This document shows positions 37,599 to 48,924 of a DNA stretch of 64,000 bases, one piece after another (the first letter of the stretch is position 1; each line of letters begins with the position of its first letter). The notes under the pieces are model-generated. The model had not been told where the DNA came from, searched no databases, and worked only from the letters and a program-made list of their open reading frames with translations. The DNA is taken from assembly GCA_963920705.1 (NCBI GenBank), contig OY987226.1, positions 4,590,501-4,654,500 of the forward strand, written 5' to 3'. The position numbers and the translations under genes are program-made. This DNA comes from Odiellus spinosus. Taxonomy: Eukaryota > Arthropoda > Arachnida > Opiliones > Phalangiidae.

Positions 37599-38783
37599 TT
37601 CATAAATACACCCTCTGTAATAAAATAAATGATAAATACACCCTATGTAAAAAAAAAATTAATTAACCCCCTGTAAAAAAAATAAATAATAAATACACCC
37701 CCTGTAAAAAAAAAAAATAATAAATACACCCCCTGTAAAAAAAATTGAGATTGGGAAAATTGAGATTGGGAAAATTGAGATTTGGAAAATTGAGATTTGG
37801 AAAATTGAGATTTGGAAAATTGAGATTGGGAAAATTGAGATTGGGAAATTTAAGATTGGGAAAATTGAGATTGGGAAAATTGAGATTGGGAAAAATAAAT
37901 GATAAATACACCCCCTGTAAAAAAAAATGATAAATACACCCCCTGTAAAAAAAATAAATGATAAATTGTAAAAAAAATAAATGATAAATACACCTCCTGT
38001 AAAAAAGATAAATGATAAATACGCCCCCTGTAAAAAAATAAATGATAAATACACCCCCTGTAAAAAAAAATGATAAATACCCCCCTGTAAAAAAAATAAA
38101 TGATAAATACACCCCCTGTAAAATAAATAAATGATAAATACATCCCCTGTAAAAAAATAAATGATAAATACATCCCCTGTAAAAAAATAAATGATAAATA
38201 CACCCCTGTAAAAAAAATAAATGATAAATACAACCCCTGTAAAAAAATAAATGATAAATACACCCCCTGTAAAAAAAAATAAATGATAATTACACCCCCT
38301 GTAAAAATTATTAATGATAAATGTCCCTCCTGTAAAAAAAATAAATGATAAATAAATGGGAAAATTGAGATTGGGAAAATTGAGATTGGGAAAATTGAGA
38401 TTTGGAAATATATGATAAATACACCCCCTGTAAAAAAAATAAATGATAAAAACACCCCCTGTATAAAAAAATAAATGATAAATACACCCCATGTAAAAAA
38501 AAATGATAAATACACCCCCTGTAAAAAAAATAAATGATAAATACACCCCCTGTAAAAAAAAATAAATGATAAATACACCCCCTGTAAAAAAAATAAATGA
38601 TAAATACATCCCCTGTAAAAAAAATTAATGATAAATACACCCCCTGTAAAAAAAAATAAATGATAAATACACCCCCTGTAAAAAAATAAATGATAAATAC
38701 ACCCCCTGTAAAAAAAAATAAATGATAAATACACCCCCTGTAAAAAAATAAATGATAAATACACCCCCTGTAAAAAAAATAAA
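37599..38783 (-). repeat. Inverted continuation of the ACAGGGGGTG array
   Basis: From 37600 the units appear as the reverse complement (GATAAATACACCCCCTGT with A runs). They include inverted 15-bp blocks GATTGGGAAAATTGA at about 37744-37898 and 38358-38408. The switch is abrupt: a forward unit ends in a long T run and the next bases are CATAAATACACCCTCTG. Confidence 0.95.
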
Positions 38784-38784
38784 T

Positions 38785-39253
38785 GGGAAAAATTGAGGTT
38801 GGGAAAAATTGAGGTTGGGGAAAATTGAGGTTGGATAAAATTGAGGTTGGGGAAAATTGAGGTTGGGGAAAATTGAGGTTGGGGAAAATTGAGGTTGGGG
38901 AAAATTGAGGTTGGGGAAAATTGAGGTTGGGGAAAATTGAGGTTGGGGAAAATTGAGGTTGGGGAAAATTGAGGTTGCGGAAAATTGAGGTTGGAGAAAA
39001 TTGAGGTTGGAGAAAATTGAGGTTGGAGAAAATTGTGGTTGGAGAAAGTTGAGGTTGGAGAAAATTGAGGTTGGAGAAAATTGAGATTGGAGAAAATTGA
39101 GGTTGGAGAAAATTGAGGTTGGAGAAAATTGAGGTTGGAGAAAATTGAGGTTGGAGAAAATTGAGGTTGGAGAAAATTGAGGTTGGAGAAAACTGAGGTT
39201 GGGGAAAATTGAGGTTGGGGAAATTGAGGTTGGGGAAAATTGAGGTTGGAGAA
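38785..39253 (-). repeat. 16-bp tandem block (GAGGTTGGGGAAAATT)
   Basis: About 29 copies of a 16-bp unit. GTTGGGG units dominate at the left and GTTGGAG units from about 38990. The unit resembles the inverted 15-bp unit with one base added (GAGGTTGG against GAGATTGG). Confidence 0.92.
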
Positions 39254-42200
39254 GCACGCTTTGAAAATAAAGCACGCTTTGAAAATAAAGCACGCTTTGA
39301 AAATAAAGCACGCTTTGAAAATTGAAAATGAAACACGCTTTGAAAATAGAAAATGAAACACGCTTTGAAAATAGAAAATGAAACACGCTTTGAAAATTGA
39401 AAATAAAACACGCTTTGAAAATTGAAAATAAGACACGCTTTGAAAATTGAAAATATAACACGCTTTGAAAATTGAGAATAAAACACGCTTTGAAAATTGA
39501 AAATAAGACACGCTTTGAAAATTGAAAATAAGACACGCTTTGAAAATTGAAAATAAAACACGCTTTGAAAATTGAAAATAAAACACGCTTTGAAAATTGA
39601 AAATAAAACACGCTTTGAAAATTGAAAATAAAACACGCTTTGAAAATTGAAAATAAAACACGCTTTGAAAATTGAAAATAAAACACGCTTTGAAAATTGA
39701 AAATAAAACACGCTTTGAAAATTGAAAATAAAACACGCTTTGAAAATTGAAAATAAAACACGCTTTGAAAATTGAAAATAAAACACGCTTTGAAAATTGA
39801 AAATAAAACACGCTTTGAAAATTGAAAATAAAACACGCTTTGAAAATTGAAAATAAAACACGCTTTGAAAATTGAAAATAAAACACGCTTTGAAAATTGA
39901 AAATAAAACACGCTTTGAAAATTGAAAATAAAACACGCTTTGAAAATTGAAAATAAAACACGCTTTGAAAATTGAAAATAAAACACGCTTTGAAAATTGA
40001 AAATAAAACACGCTTTGAAAATTGAAAATAAAACACGCTTTGAAAATTGAAAATAAAACACGCTTTGAAAATTGAAAATAAAACACGCTTTGAAAATTGA
40101 AAATAAAACACGCTTTGAAAATTGAAAATAAAACACGCTTTGAAAATTGAAAATAAAACACGCTTTGAAAATTGAAAATAAAACACGCTTTGAAAATTGA
40201 AAATAAAACACGCTTTGAAAATTGAAAATAAAACACGCTTTGAAAATTGAAAATAAAACACGCTTTGAAAATTGAAAATAAAACACGCTTTGAAAATTGA
40301 AAATAAAACACGCTTTGAAAATTGAAAATAAAACACGCTTTGAAAATTGAAAATAAAACACGCTTTGAAAATTGAAAATAAAACACGCTTTGAAAATTGA
40401 AAATAAAACACGCTTTGAAAATTGAAAATAAAACACGCTTTGAAAATTGAAAATAAAACACGCTTTGAAAATTGAAAATAAAACACGCTTTGAAAATTGA
40501 AAATAAAACACGCTTTGAAAATTGAAAATAAAACACGCTTTGAAAATTGAAAATAAAACACGCTTTGAAAATTGAAAATAAAACACGCTTTGAAAATTGA
40601 AAATAAAACACGCTTTGAAAATTGAAAATAAAACACGCTTTGAAAATTGAAAATAAAACACGCTTTGAAAATTGAAAATAAAACACGCTTTGAAAATTGA
40701 AAATAAAACACGCTTTGAAAATTGAAAATAAAACACGCTTTGAAAATTGAAAATAAAACACGCTTTGAAAATTGAAAATAAAACACGCTTTGAAAATTGA
40801 AAATAAAACACGCTTTGAAAATTGAAAATAAAACACGCTTTGAAAATTGAAAATAAAACACGCTTTGAAAATTGAAAATAAAACACGCTTTGAAAATTGA
40901 AAATAAAACACGCTTTGAAAATTGAAAATAAAACACGCTTTGAAAATTGAAAATAAAACACGCTTTGAAAATTGAAAATAAAACACGCTTTGAAAATTGA
41001 AAATAAAACACGCTTTGAAAATTGAAAATAAAACACGCTTTGAAAATTGAAAATAAAACACGCTTTGAAAATTGAAAATAAAACACGCTTTGAAAATTGA
41101 AAATAAAACACGCTTTGAAAATTGAAAATAAAACACGCTTTGAAAATTGAAAATAAAACACGCTTTGAAAATTGAAAATAAAACACGCTTTGAAAATTGA
41201 AAATAAAACACGCTTTGAAAATTGAAAATAAAACACGCTTTGAAAATTGAAAATAAAACACGCTTTGAAAATTGAAAATAAAACACGCTTTGAAAATTGA
41301 AAATAAAACACGCTTTGAAAATTGAAAATAAAACACGCTTTGAAAATTGAAAATAAAACACGCTTTGAAAATTGAAAATAAAACACGCTTTGAAAATTGA
41401 AAATAAAACACGCTTTGAAAATTGAAAATAAAACACGCTTTGAAAATTGAAAATAAAACACGCTTTGAAAATTGAAAATAAAACACGCTTTGAAAATTGA
41501 AAATAAAACACGCTTTGAAAATTGAAAATAAAACACGCTTTGAAAATTGAAAATAAAACACGCTTTGAAAATTGAAAATAAAACACGCTTTGAAAATTGA
41601 AAATAAAACACGCTTTGAAAATTGAAAATAAAACACGCTTTGAAAATTGAAAATAAAACACGCTTTGAAAATTGAAAATAAAACACGCTTTGAAAATTGA
41701 AAATAAAACACGCTTTGAAAATTGAAAATAAAACACGCTTTGAAAATTGAAAATAAAACACGCTTTGAAAATTGAAAATAAAACACGCTTTGAAAATTGA
41801 AAATAAAACACGCTTTGAAAATTGAAAATAAAACACGCTTTGAAAATTGAAAATAAAACACGCTTTGAAAATTGAAAATAAAACACGCTTTGAAAATTGA
41901 AAATAAAACACGCTTTGAAAATTGAAAATAAAACACGCTTTGAAAATTGAAAATAAAACACGCTTTGAAAATTGAAAATAAAACACGCTTTGAAAATTGA
42001 AAATAAAACACGCTTTGAAAATTGAAAATAAAACACGCTTTGAAAATTGAAAATAAAACACGCTTTGAAAATTGAAAATAAAACACGCTTTGAAAATTGA
42101 AAATAAAACACGCTTTGAAAATTGAAAATAAAACACGCTTTGAAAATTGAAAATAAAACACGCTTTGAAAATTGAAAATAAAACACGCTTTGAAAATTGA

Positions 42201-42362
42201 AAATAAAACACGCTTTGAAAATTGAAAATAAAACACGCTTTGAAAATTGAAAATAAAACACGCTTTGAAAATTGAAAAACACGCTTTGAACATAAAACGT
42301 GCGCTTGAAAATAAGTCTCGCTTGAAAATAAAACACACGCTTGAACATGAATCACGCGCTTG
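39254..42362 (-). repeat. 25-bp satellite with a long homogeneous core
   Basis: The unit is CACGCTTTGAAAATTGAAAA plus TAAAA. Shorter and variant units occupy 39254-39533. From 39534 to about 42276 roughly 109 successive units look identical by eye. The right edge decays within 90 bp into TGCGCTTGAAAATAAG-like and CACGCGCTTGAAAAATT-like units. All three minus-strand frames are open, giving frames of 1,237, 1,345 and 1,538 codons. This is expected of a stop-free 25-bp unit that cycles through all three frames, and I do not call a gene. Confidence 0.95.
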
Positions 42363-43011
42363 AAAAATTGTTTTTTGTTAACGCTGAATTGAAATGAAAG
42401 TACCAATTTTAGAGATGAACGCTTAAAATTTTTTTGTTTCCGTTGCCAAAAAAATTCTTGAAACAAGACATTTTTTTTTTTTTTTCTCTTTTTGTGAATT
42501 CAAGGGAATAATGATCAGTTTTCTTTTTCCTTATACTGTGAATAAAATTTTTATTTTTTTTATTTTATTTTCATTCTTTTCTGGCACAAATAATTACAAG
42601 TACGACATCTACATTTTTTTCTACGCATATTGTGTTTATTAGACATTTTTCTCGTATCTTTGTAATATATTTTTTTAAGTTCGATCACTCTCTTAGGTTT
42701 TTTAAGGAGAATCTTCTTGGTGATGTTTTTTGTATTAATTAAATTATAAATTTGGTAAAACTAATTTTTAATTTAATTAAAAATTGGGGTAACGTTTTTA
42801 TTACGCCTGAGTGAATGCGTTAGTATTTTTCAAGAGCAAATTCGGGAAAATTTATAGTGGTGGTTTATGGGAGAGGGCCATATTAATTTTTTGTTTTAGC
42901 TTATTTTTTTTAGCCGATGAAAAATCAACCAATTAGTCTAGGCACTTTAGGTTGTGGTATTAAACAAGGCCTTCATATTTTTGTAATATATTCGCGTGAA
43001 TTTTAATTTTC

Positions 43012-43040
43012 ATTTATTTATTTATTTATTTATTTATTTT
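43012..43040. repeat. (TTTA)n microsatellite
   Basis: About seven TTTA units running into a poly-T stretch. Confidence 0.85.
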
Positions 43041-43414
43041 TTTTTTTTTCTTAAATCTGAGTTTCTGAAATTAAAAACGTAGTTTTTCATGTTTTCTGAC
43101 ACTTCTTTAAAATAATTTAGATTTTCAACCAAATTTTCCATTATATATATATAAATATATATATTTGAAATTAATTTTTGTCCAAAATTGTTTAGCGTAA
43201 AACACGACTTTTTTTTTAAATTAAGTAAATTAGGCTCTTTGAGCGTAATTAAACGAGGTTTGGCCCAAAATATAACTAATAATTAACCCTAAATACGTGA
43301 TATAAAGTAGGGTCATTAATTAAAACCGCTTTAATTGAAGTACATCTGCTCAACAAACAAGCTTCGTGTTTGCCTGAAAACTGAGTCGCTGATACCTCTT
43401 ATAATTCCTCCAAG

Positions 43415-43700
43415 TACAAAGTAACGTGGCTCTTTTTTAACCGTAGTGTGACGTTAGTTTCACTTTTCATCTCGATAAACTCATATATAGTAACTAAAGA
43501 AATAGGCTTAGCATTTTTAAAAACATTTTTTCCGTTATTTTACAGGAGCGCGTTGAAATGTAAAAGTAAAACGAACGTCACGCGTATGTGAAAAAAGGGC
43601 CTTCAGAATATTTTCAATTTCTTGCTATTAAATTCGCCTGTTTGTAGCAATTTGATAAGATACCCGAATAGAGTAAGATTTCGTGTCAACTTTTAAGAAA
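43415..43700. mobile_element. Diverged copy of the CRE-bearing long-TIR element
   Basis: The left arm has GTGACGTTAGTTTCACTTTTC near 43448. The right arm has AAAGTAAAACGAACGTCACG near 43563, then TTTTCAATTTCTTGC and ACCCGAATAGAGT, ending in GTCAACTTTTAA. The two arms are inverted, as in the full copy at 46448-46852. Confidence 0.65.
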
Positions 43701-43829
43701 CTAAGCCTTGATTTCTTTCTAAGACTAGGCCTAGGGTGACGTTGTCTTGGTTTTGTTAATTACTTCAGTCCGCGCCGTTTACCACTAGATGACGCTTACG
43801 CACGTCAGTTTTGGTTGCATCTCTTTCCC

Positions 43830-44117
43830 TATAGTCCTGGTCGATTTGCCGGAAATGGGCCCTTGTCTCATAGCCGCGCCGCCATCTTTTTGTAGTAACA
43901 GGTTGCCAGACTATTTATAATTTTATTTTCCACAAACCAAATTCAAGTTGTTAGTCCAACGCTTCCTATATGATAAAGTATAGGAGGCGTTGGTTAGTCT
44001 GTAGCTATTTTCACACTACAAAAAGATGGCGGACGATCACGTGACAAAAAGTTTTCCCCGCCAAAATTTTCGCGAGGTTCTCTAGACTTCCGGTTTTGGA
44101 AATCGACCAGGACTATA
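43830..44117. mobile_element. MITE with TATAGTCCTGGTCGATTT ends and nested palindromes
   Basis: The terminal arm TATAGTCCTGGTCGATTT is inverted at the right end as AAATCGACCAGGACTATA; TA bases adjoin both ends. Inside are two further inverted pairs, GCCATCTTTTTGTAGT with ACTACAAAAAGATGGC, and CCAACGCTTCCTATA with TATAGGAGGCGTTGG. The structure therefore folds back in layers. AAGATGGCGG resembles a YY1/Pho core. Confidence 0.75.
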
Positions 44118-45050
44118 AGACACAATTTTTTAATAGTCCTAGGCTTAGTTAAATCGGTTAAACTATTTGGGTTGAAATATTTACTGATACCGAGAGAAGT
44201 TTGGGCCTAAACAGAACCCGAATTTAAACAATAGCCACAGACCTGAGATATCTTTGGGAGATAAATATTTTACGCGTTGAATTATACTTTTTTAAAACGA
44301 AAAATGGGACAATTCATATTTATGGGACGGCATTTTAATGAAAAACACACGTACAAAGGATTAGGATCATATTTTTTTCCGCATTTATTTTTATTTTTTT
44401 TTTTTTGGTATTTCAATTAATTTTTTTATGTATATAATAATTAAAACCAAAATTTGAAAATAATATTTCTAATTATTTTAGTTTTCACTAACTTACGCCA
44501 GATATCTTTTGTGTGAAAAAGATTTGAGTCTTATATATATGTAGATTATTTCCTATTTTTTTTTTTTTTTTTTTACCATTTAAATATTTAAATGAGGTGT
44601 GTAAAATCCACTAAGATTTCTTTATGTTTTTTTTTTTTTAATTTTTTTCTCTCTTTCAAAGTCATGGCAGTAGATTTTTATCACTTCTAAGACAGTTTTG
44701 TGTGTGGTATTTTGTATATTGTTTAAATATTTTTAATAAAACATCTTACCTTATGCCTTGATCTGAATTTTTCTCCTTAAATTCATTTACAGATAATTTT
44801 ATACATTTATTTATATTTTTGTTTATTTTTTTTTTTAGTTTTATAATTAAGGATTAAAATGAAATGTTTTTTTGATATAAAAAGCAATATAATTTTAATT
44901 TAAAATCATATTACGGTATTTTTAAAAACAGAATGGAAGCATAGGGATTATTTAATTGAGTATATAATTAAATTCAATCAAAAATGGGAGTAAAATTAAA
45001 TTTGGAAATAAAAAATCATTTAAAATGTAGCAAAAGTCTATAGCTTTATT

Positions 45051-45380
45051 CCATAGAAGTAAACAACGCCACGTAACTTAATACTATCAGCAAAGATCCG
45101 GGTAAATTTACCGGCAGATTCTGATTCGAGACACTCTAGCGGCCGCAATCGGTGGAAATAGTGAAATCATAAGCCCCCCCCGTCTGCGGAGAAATTTCGG
45201 AGTTGGGAGGGAAGACAATATAGCCAAGAGAGGCCCGTCTAAATTCCGTCCCTCTCTCCCGACTCAAAATATCATGGAAGAGTCCAAATCACTCTAGCCA
45301 CACAGGGGTGATGACTTTTTTGTCTAATTTTAAGTGATGGGCTAGTAGGTTTACCTGACCCTTTGCTGATAGTATTAAGC
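45051..45380. mobile_element. Long-TIR MITE, CAGCAAAGG family, copy 2
   Basis: Starts CCATAGAAGTAAACAACGCC, runs through CTTAATACTATCAGCAAAG and ends CTTTGCTGATAGTATTAAGC. The interior (TACCGGCAGATTCTGATTCG and CGTCCCTCTCTCCCGACTC) is in the opposite orientation to the copy at 9942-10301. Confidence 0.72.
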
Positions 45381-46447
45381 TCTTTTCGCCACTTATAACT
45401 GTAAATTTAACTCATTTAAAAACATTTAAGATCTAATTTTGATCTCATACCCACTTAATTTCATTTGGTTTTGGATAGTTTTACGAAAATTAAAAATTAC
45501 GCTTCGTGTTAATTTGCCTAAATTTTGAAGATTAAAATCTACCCGTACACTTTCTATGCCTGAAAAAACAAAGTTTTAAAATTAAAACGATGCTGTAAAT
45601 TGACCCCCAAAATTTTGTGAACTGTTAACGCGAATATATTAACGTGTCGACATTATACCAGACCGGTAACCTTCGAACTACTTTCGTTAAAGAGGAGAGG
45701 AACAGAGATCAGTTGCTTTTGACATGATAGCAGTAAGAACTAGACTAAAACCGTGGTATGAATTGTTTGCTTCGTTTCAATGTCAAAGAGCGTAAAAATT
45801 GAGTATTTTAAATTTAAATAATATTCGAAATTTTATGATTAGAGAAATTTAAATCAGTAGATTTGTATCTTTCACTGGATTAAGATATAAAATAATTAAT
45901 TAAAGGACGTAATATAACTAGGATAAATGTTAATTGTGTTTATTATAACAAATTGATACTTTTTAATTATTAAATATGTTACTGCAGATCGAAGGTTTAT
46001 TAACTTAAATCTTTGTTGTTAGAAAGATGATTCCAAATATGACTACTGTTAAAAATACTTCAATTTCATCCTCTTCAACATTAAAAAACAAAAATAAAAA
46101 CTTTGCAAGTTCTTTAAAAATGAGTATAAGCGTGTGACAGGCATGTTCAAGTCTTGTTCAAGAATGTAAATTATCTGCGTGGGTGTAAAAATGTTCTTCC
46201 ATGCGATACAAAGGTATTCAGGGCGTTCTTAAAAACGATGTATATTAAAATTTGGCAAGCATTTTGCAAACGGTTCAAGCGCGCCCTCTGCCGAACGAAC
46301 GTTTCTTATTACGTAGATCTTCAGTGGGATAATAATATTTCCGAAAATGGAAATATAAAAATGATATGCCGGTCCAAATATTGTGATGATTTTCATTTTT
46401 TTAAATAGTATATATAGAAAAAGAGTATTCAAGTGAGCAGTGATGGC

Positions 46448-46852
46448 TTAAAGTAGACACGAAACTTCACTAGATTCGGGTTTTTGTCAAATTGATCTGG
46501 CGCTAAGCTCGTGAAATTTTCGAGTGACGTCAGTTTTACTTTTCATTTCAATGCCCTCCCAAGGAATTATGGAAAAAATCTAATTTGGTTAAAAATGGTC
46601 CAAATTGAAAAATTACAACAGAATTTCACCAATTTTGATCATTTTTAATCGAATTAGATGTTCCTCATTGGGAAAGCAGATTTCTTTCGATAAATTCTAT
46701 GGGAGGATATTGAAAAAGTAAAACCGACGTCACACGTATATAAAAACAGCCTAGGGAATTTTTTTTCAATTTCTTTTGATTAAATTCGCGATTTCAGCGA
46801 GTAATCAATTTGCCAACTACCCGAATCGAGTCATATTGCGTGTATACTTTAA
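46448..46852. mobile_element. CRE-bearing long-TIR MITE, best-preserved copy
   Basis: The ends TTAAAGTAGACACG and, inverted, CGTGTATACTTTAA begin long imperfect inverted repeats of over 100 bp. Each arm contains GATTCGGGT, a CRE-like core (TGACGTCA at 46525-46532 and GACGTCA at 46726-46732), GTTTTACTTTT and CCTCCCA. TTAA at both ends might be the target duplication of a TTAA-specific transposase. No coding capacity. Confidence 0.75.
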
Positions 46853-47377
46853 GACTTTAATAGAATAGTAAAACACAAAGATGTGAAGGGAGTATAATAT
46901 CGTTTTTATGTCAATTTGACCATTGGTACAAAATAAGGAACAATTCTTATACTATTATTAAGGTGATTATAAATATTTTTTTTTTTTTAACTTTTTTTTT
47001 CGGCTTATGATTGAAGCGTCGGTGAATTATATTTGTTATTTTTTTTTTCTTCTTTTCTTAAGTACACATAAAGACCAGGGTCTATGGTCTAAATAACTAT
47101 GTTTACCGTTTGTTTTTTTTTTAAAATGAAATGCTGTTTTTGTTTGTTAAAAAAAATGTTTCCTACAAATAACAACTTGGCACAAATTCTACTTAAAGAA
47201 AATAATGAAAAGCCTCTATTTTAAACCGAAAACTTGGTTTAAAAAACACATTTTGGTTTTGGTTTATGGAATGTTAATGTTTGTATCTGTCTTTATTGCG
47301 TTTTTCTTAAGTTTAAAAAAAAAAACGCAATTGTGTAACCTTAATTTTAAGACAAAACAAAATTAATGAAATTCGCG

Positions 47378-47389
47378 GTAGATGGCGCA
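47378..47389. promoter_or_regulatory. CTCF-like motif candidate
   Basis: GTAGATGGCGCA matches the insect CTCF core. It lies between the satellite and the cadherin gene. Motif only. Confidence 0.25.
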
Positions 47390-48419
47390 TTTTTAAGTAG
47401 GAAAGTTTTTACGCAGGCAAACTGGGGATGAATGGATTTTATAACTTTCGCGATCACAACTCGACCGAGAATTATTTTTAATTTTTTTTTTTTTTTTGCT
47501 TAAGTTCAATTATTTTTAAGTGTCTGATTTAAATTTCAGTTTTAATTGTAAACTAACCGGGATTGGGGGCATTTCATTTATTTAAATCCGATTTTAGCTG
47601 GTCGACACGTAACGTAACGAATTGAAGCACTTCCATATTTAAAAAATTAAAATGAAAAAAAAAAAAAATGTAAAAAACTTTACAAGAAATAAAAAAAAAT
47701 CTCTTTTTAGGTCCACGCACATTAAATCGTTTATGTTTATGTGTTTTATGTGTTTGGGTTTTTATAGTTTTTACACGAGTTTAAAAAAGTAAAAACGGTC
47801 ATGTCAAAGCCTCCTTTTCCGTATCGAAAACCATCGCGCGTAGATCAATCTTTATATCATTTTTTATATAGTTTTTTTTTTATTTAAAATCTTTGCTTGA
47901 CGAAAACACTAATTTTTAATTTTTTTCACGCAATTAATAATAATTTGAATAATTTTATTATTTTTTATACGATTCATAAAGCTGCCGAACTCATATTCCC
48001 TCATTTTTTTTTTCCAAAAAACGTACTTAAAAATTGGCGGTTGGTAATTTTAATATTTGGTCCAAATTAACCAAAAAATTAAAAAAAATTACGTAATTTT
48101 AAAACTATATTCGACTATTTTCTTAAATAAATGGATTTAAAAAAATTATGATAAAAATTAAAAATGCACGAATGAAAATTGTTTAAAATATGGAATGAAC
48201 TGTGTTTTTGTTTTTCTTAACATCGATGTGCGCGTCACACGGTGTTGTATTTTTGTATATTTTAACTTAGTTTTTACTGTATGAGCTGGATATAGTTTTT
48301 CTTTTTGGTTTCTCCTTCAAAAGGTATTAGAAAAACAAACGCGCGTGAAGAACTAGTTAATATTTTCCGTCCATTATTTTAAACGCGATCGAACACGAAA
48401 AATTATAAAAAAACTTAAA

Positions 48420-48451
48420 ACCAGCCAGCCAGCCAGCCCGCCAGCCAGCCA
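48420..48451. repeat. (CCAG)n short tandem repeat
   Basis: About seven CCAG units with one variant, probably in the cadherin 3' untranslated region. Confidence 0.85.
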
Positions 48452-48664
48452 ATAAGGTTCAGATGATTAGTCTTCACCTTCGCGTAACGTAAGGGAAGAC
48501 TAAAAATCTAGAATTTTTCTTCCGTTTCTGACCAGGAGTGTTTGTATGTTTGTTTAGGAGATCAATTATACGTAGAGGGGGGTAATTAATACTCTTAATT
48601 ACGTACGTTTTACCCCCTTTGTCGCCCGCTGAAGGTTTTTTAATTTTTTTTTTTTATATTTACG

Positions 48665-48924
48665 TTAATCCTCTTCGCTCTCGCCTTGACCGTACATGTC
48701 GGCTAGTTTTTGGAACCTGGGACCCCAGCCGTTCAGGTAGTCAAAGTCTTGCTCATTGTCATCAGTTCCGGAAGCCAGAGAACTCAGACTGCCTGCAGTG
48801 CTGCCACACCCTTCGTAAGCGTAGTTTCGGAGGTCGTCAAACGGTGGAGCGTTGGGATCGTGGTCAGCTTTGTCCAAGTGGTCACGAATGAAATCACCAA
48901 CGTCCGGTTGAACGCCAGGAGGCA
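48665..48924 (-). CDS. CadN: CadN terminal exon: beta-catenin-binding tail
   Basis: Follows a TATTAG acceptor and ends at TAA (48665-48667). Two bases complete a split Leu codon, then [20 protein letters not shown]. The beta-catenin-binding core of classical cadherins follows: [19 protein letters not shown], then SSLASGTD and [18 protein letters not shown]. The protein ends GQGESEED. This is the most conserved part of the gene and fixes its identity as a classical cadherin. Confidence 0.96.

Larger units (their letters stand above)
42363..48664. other. AT-rich intergenic DNA, probably including the CadN 3' untranslated region
   Basis: No gene is recognised. Three inverted-repeat elements are listed separately. 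The right end probably belongs to the cadherin transcript. AATAAA signals on the minus strand (TTTATT on plus) occur near 47.95 and 47.58 kb, but which one is used cannot be told. A CTCF-like string GTAGATGGCGCA lies at 47378-47389. Confidence 0.5.

Noticed and set aside
25484-37605. Plus-strand open frames up to 769 codons (GGVFII, YRGCIY and QGVYLS types)
   Set aside because: The three peptide patterns are the three frames of one T-rich unit and switch wherever the T run changes length. No start context, splice structure or recognisable domain.
14064-42362. CRISPR-like direct repeats
   Set aside because: Repeats are contiguous with no unique spacers of constant size, and the locus is eukaryotic.
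25484-42362. Telomeric or subtelomeric array
   Set aside because: No TTAGG-type or other known telomere unit is present; genes lie on both sides.
37850-42466. Minus-strand open frames of 1,237-1,538 codons with FSKRVLF/IFKACF repeats
   Set aside because: The 25-bp unit lacks stops in all three minus frames, so any array of it is open. Three overlapping frames are equally long, units match at the DNA level and length is not a multiple of three. This is satellite behaviour, not a gene.
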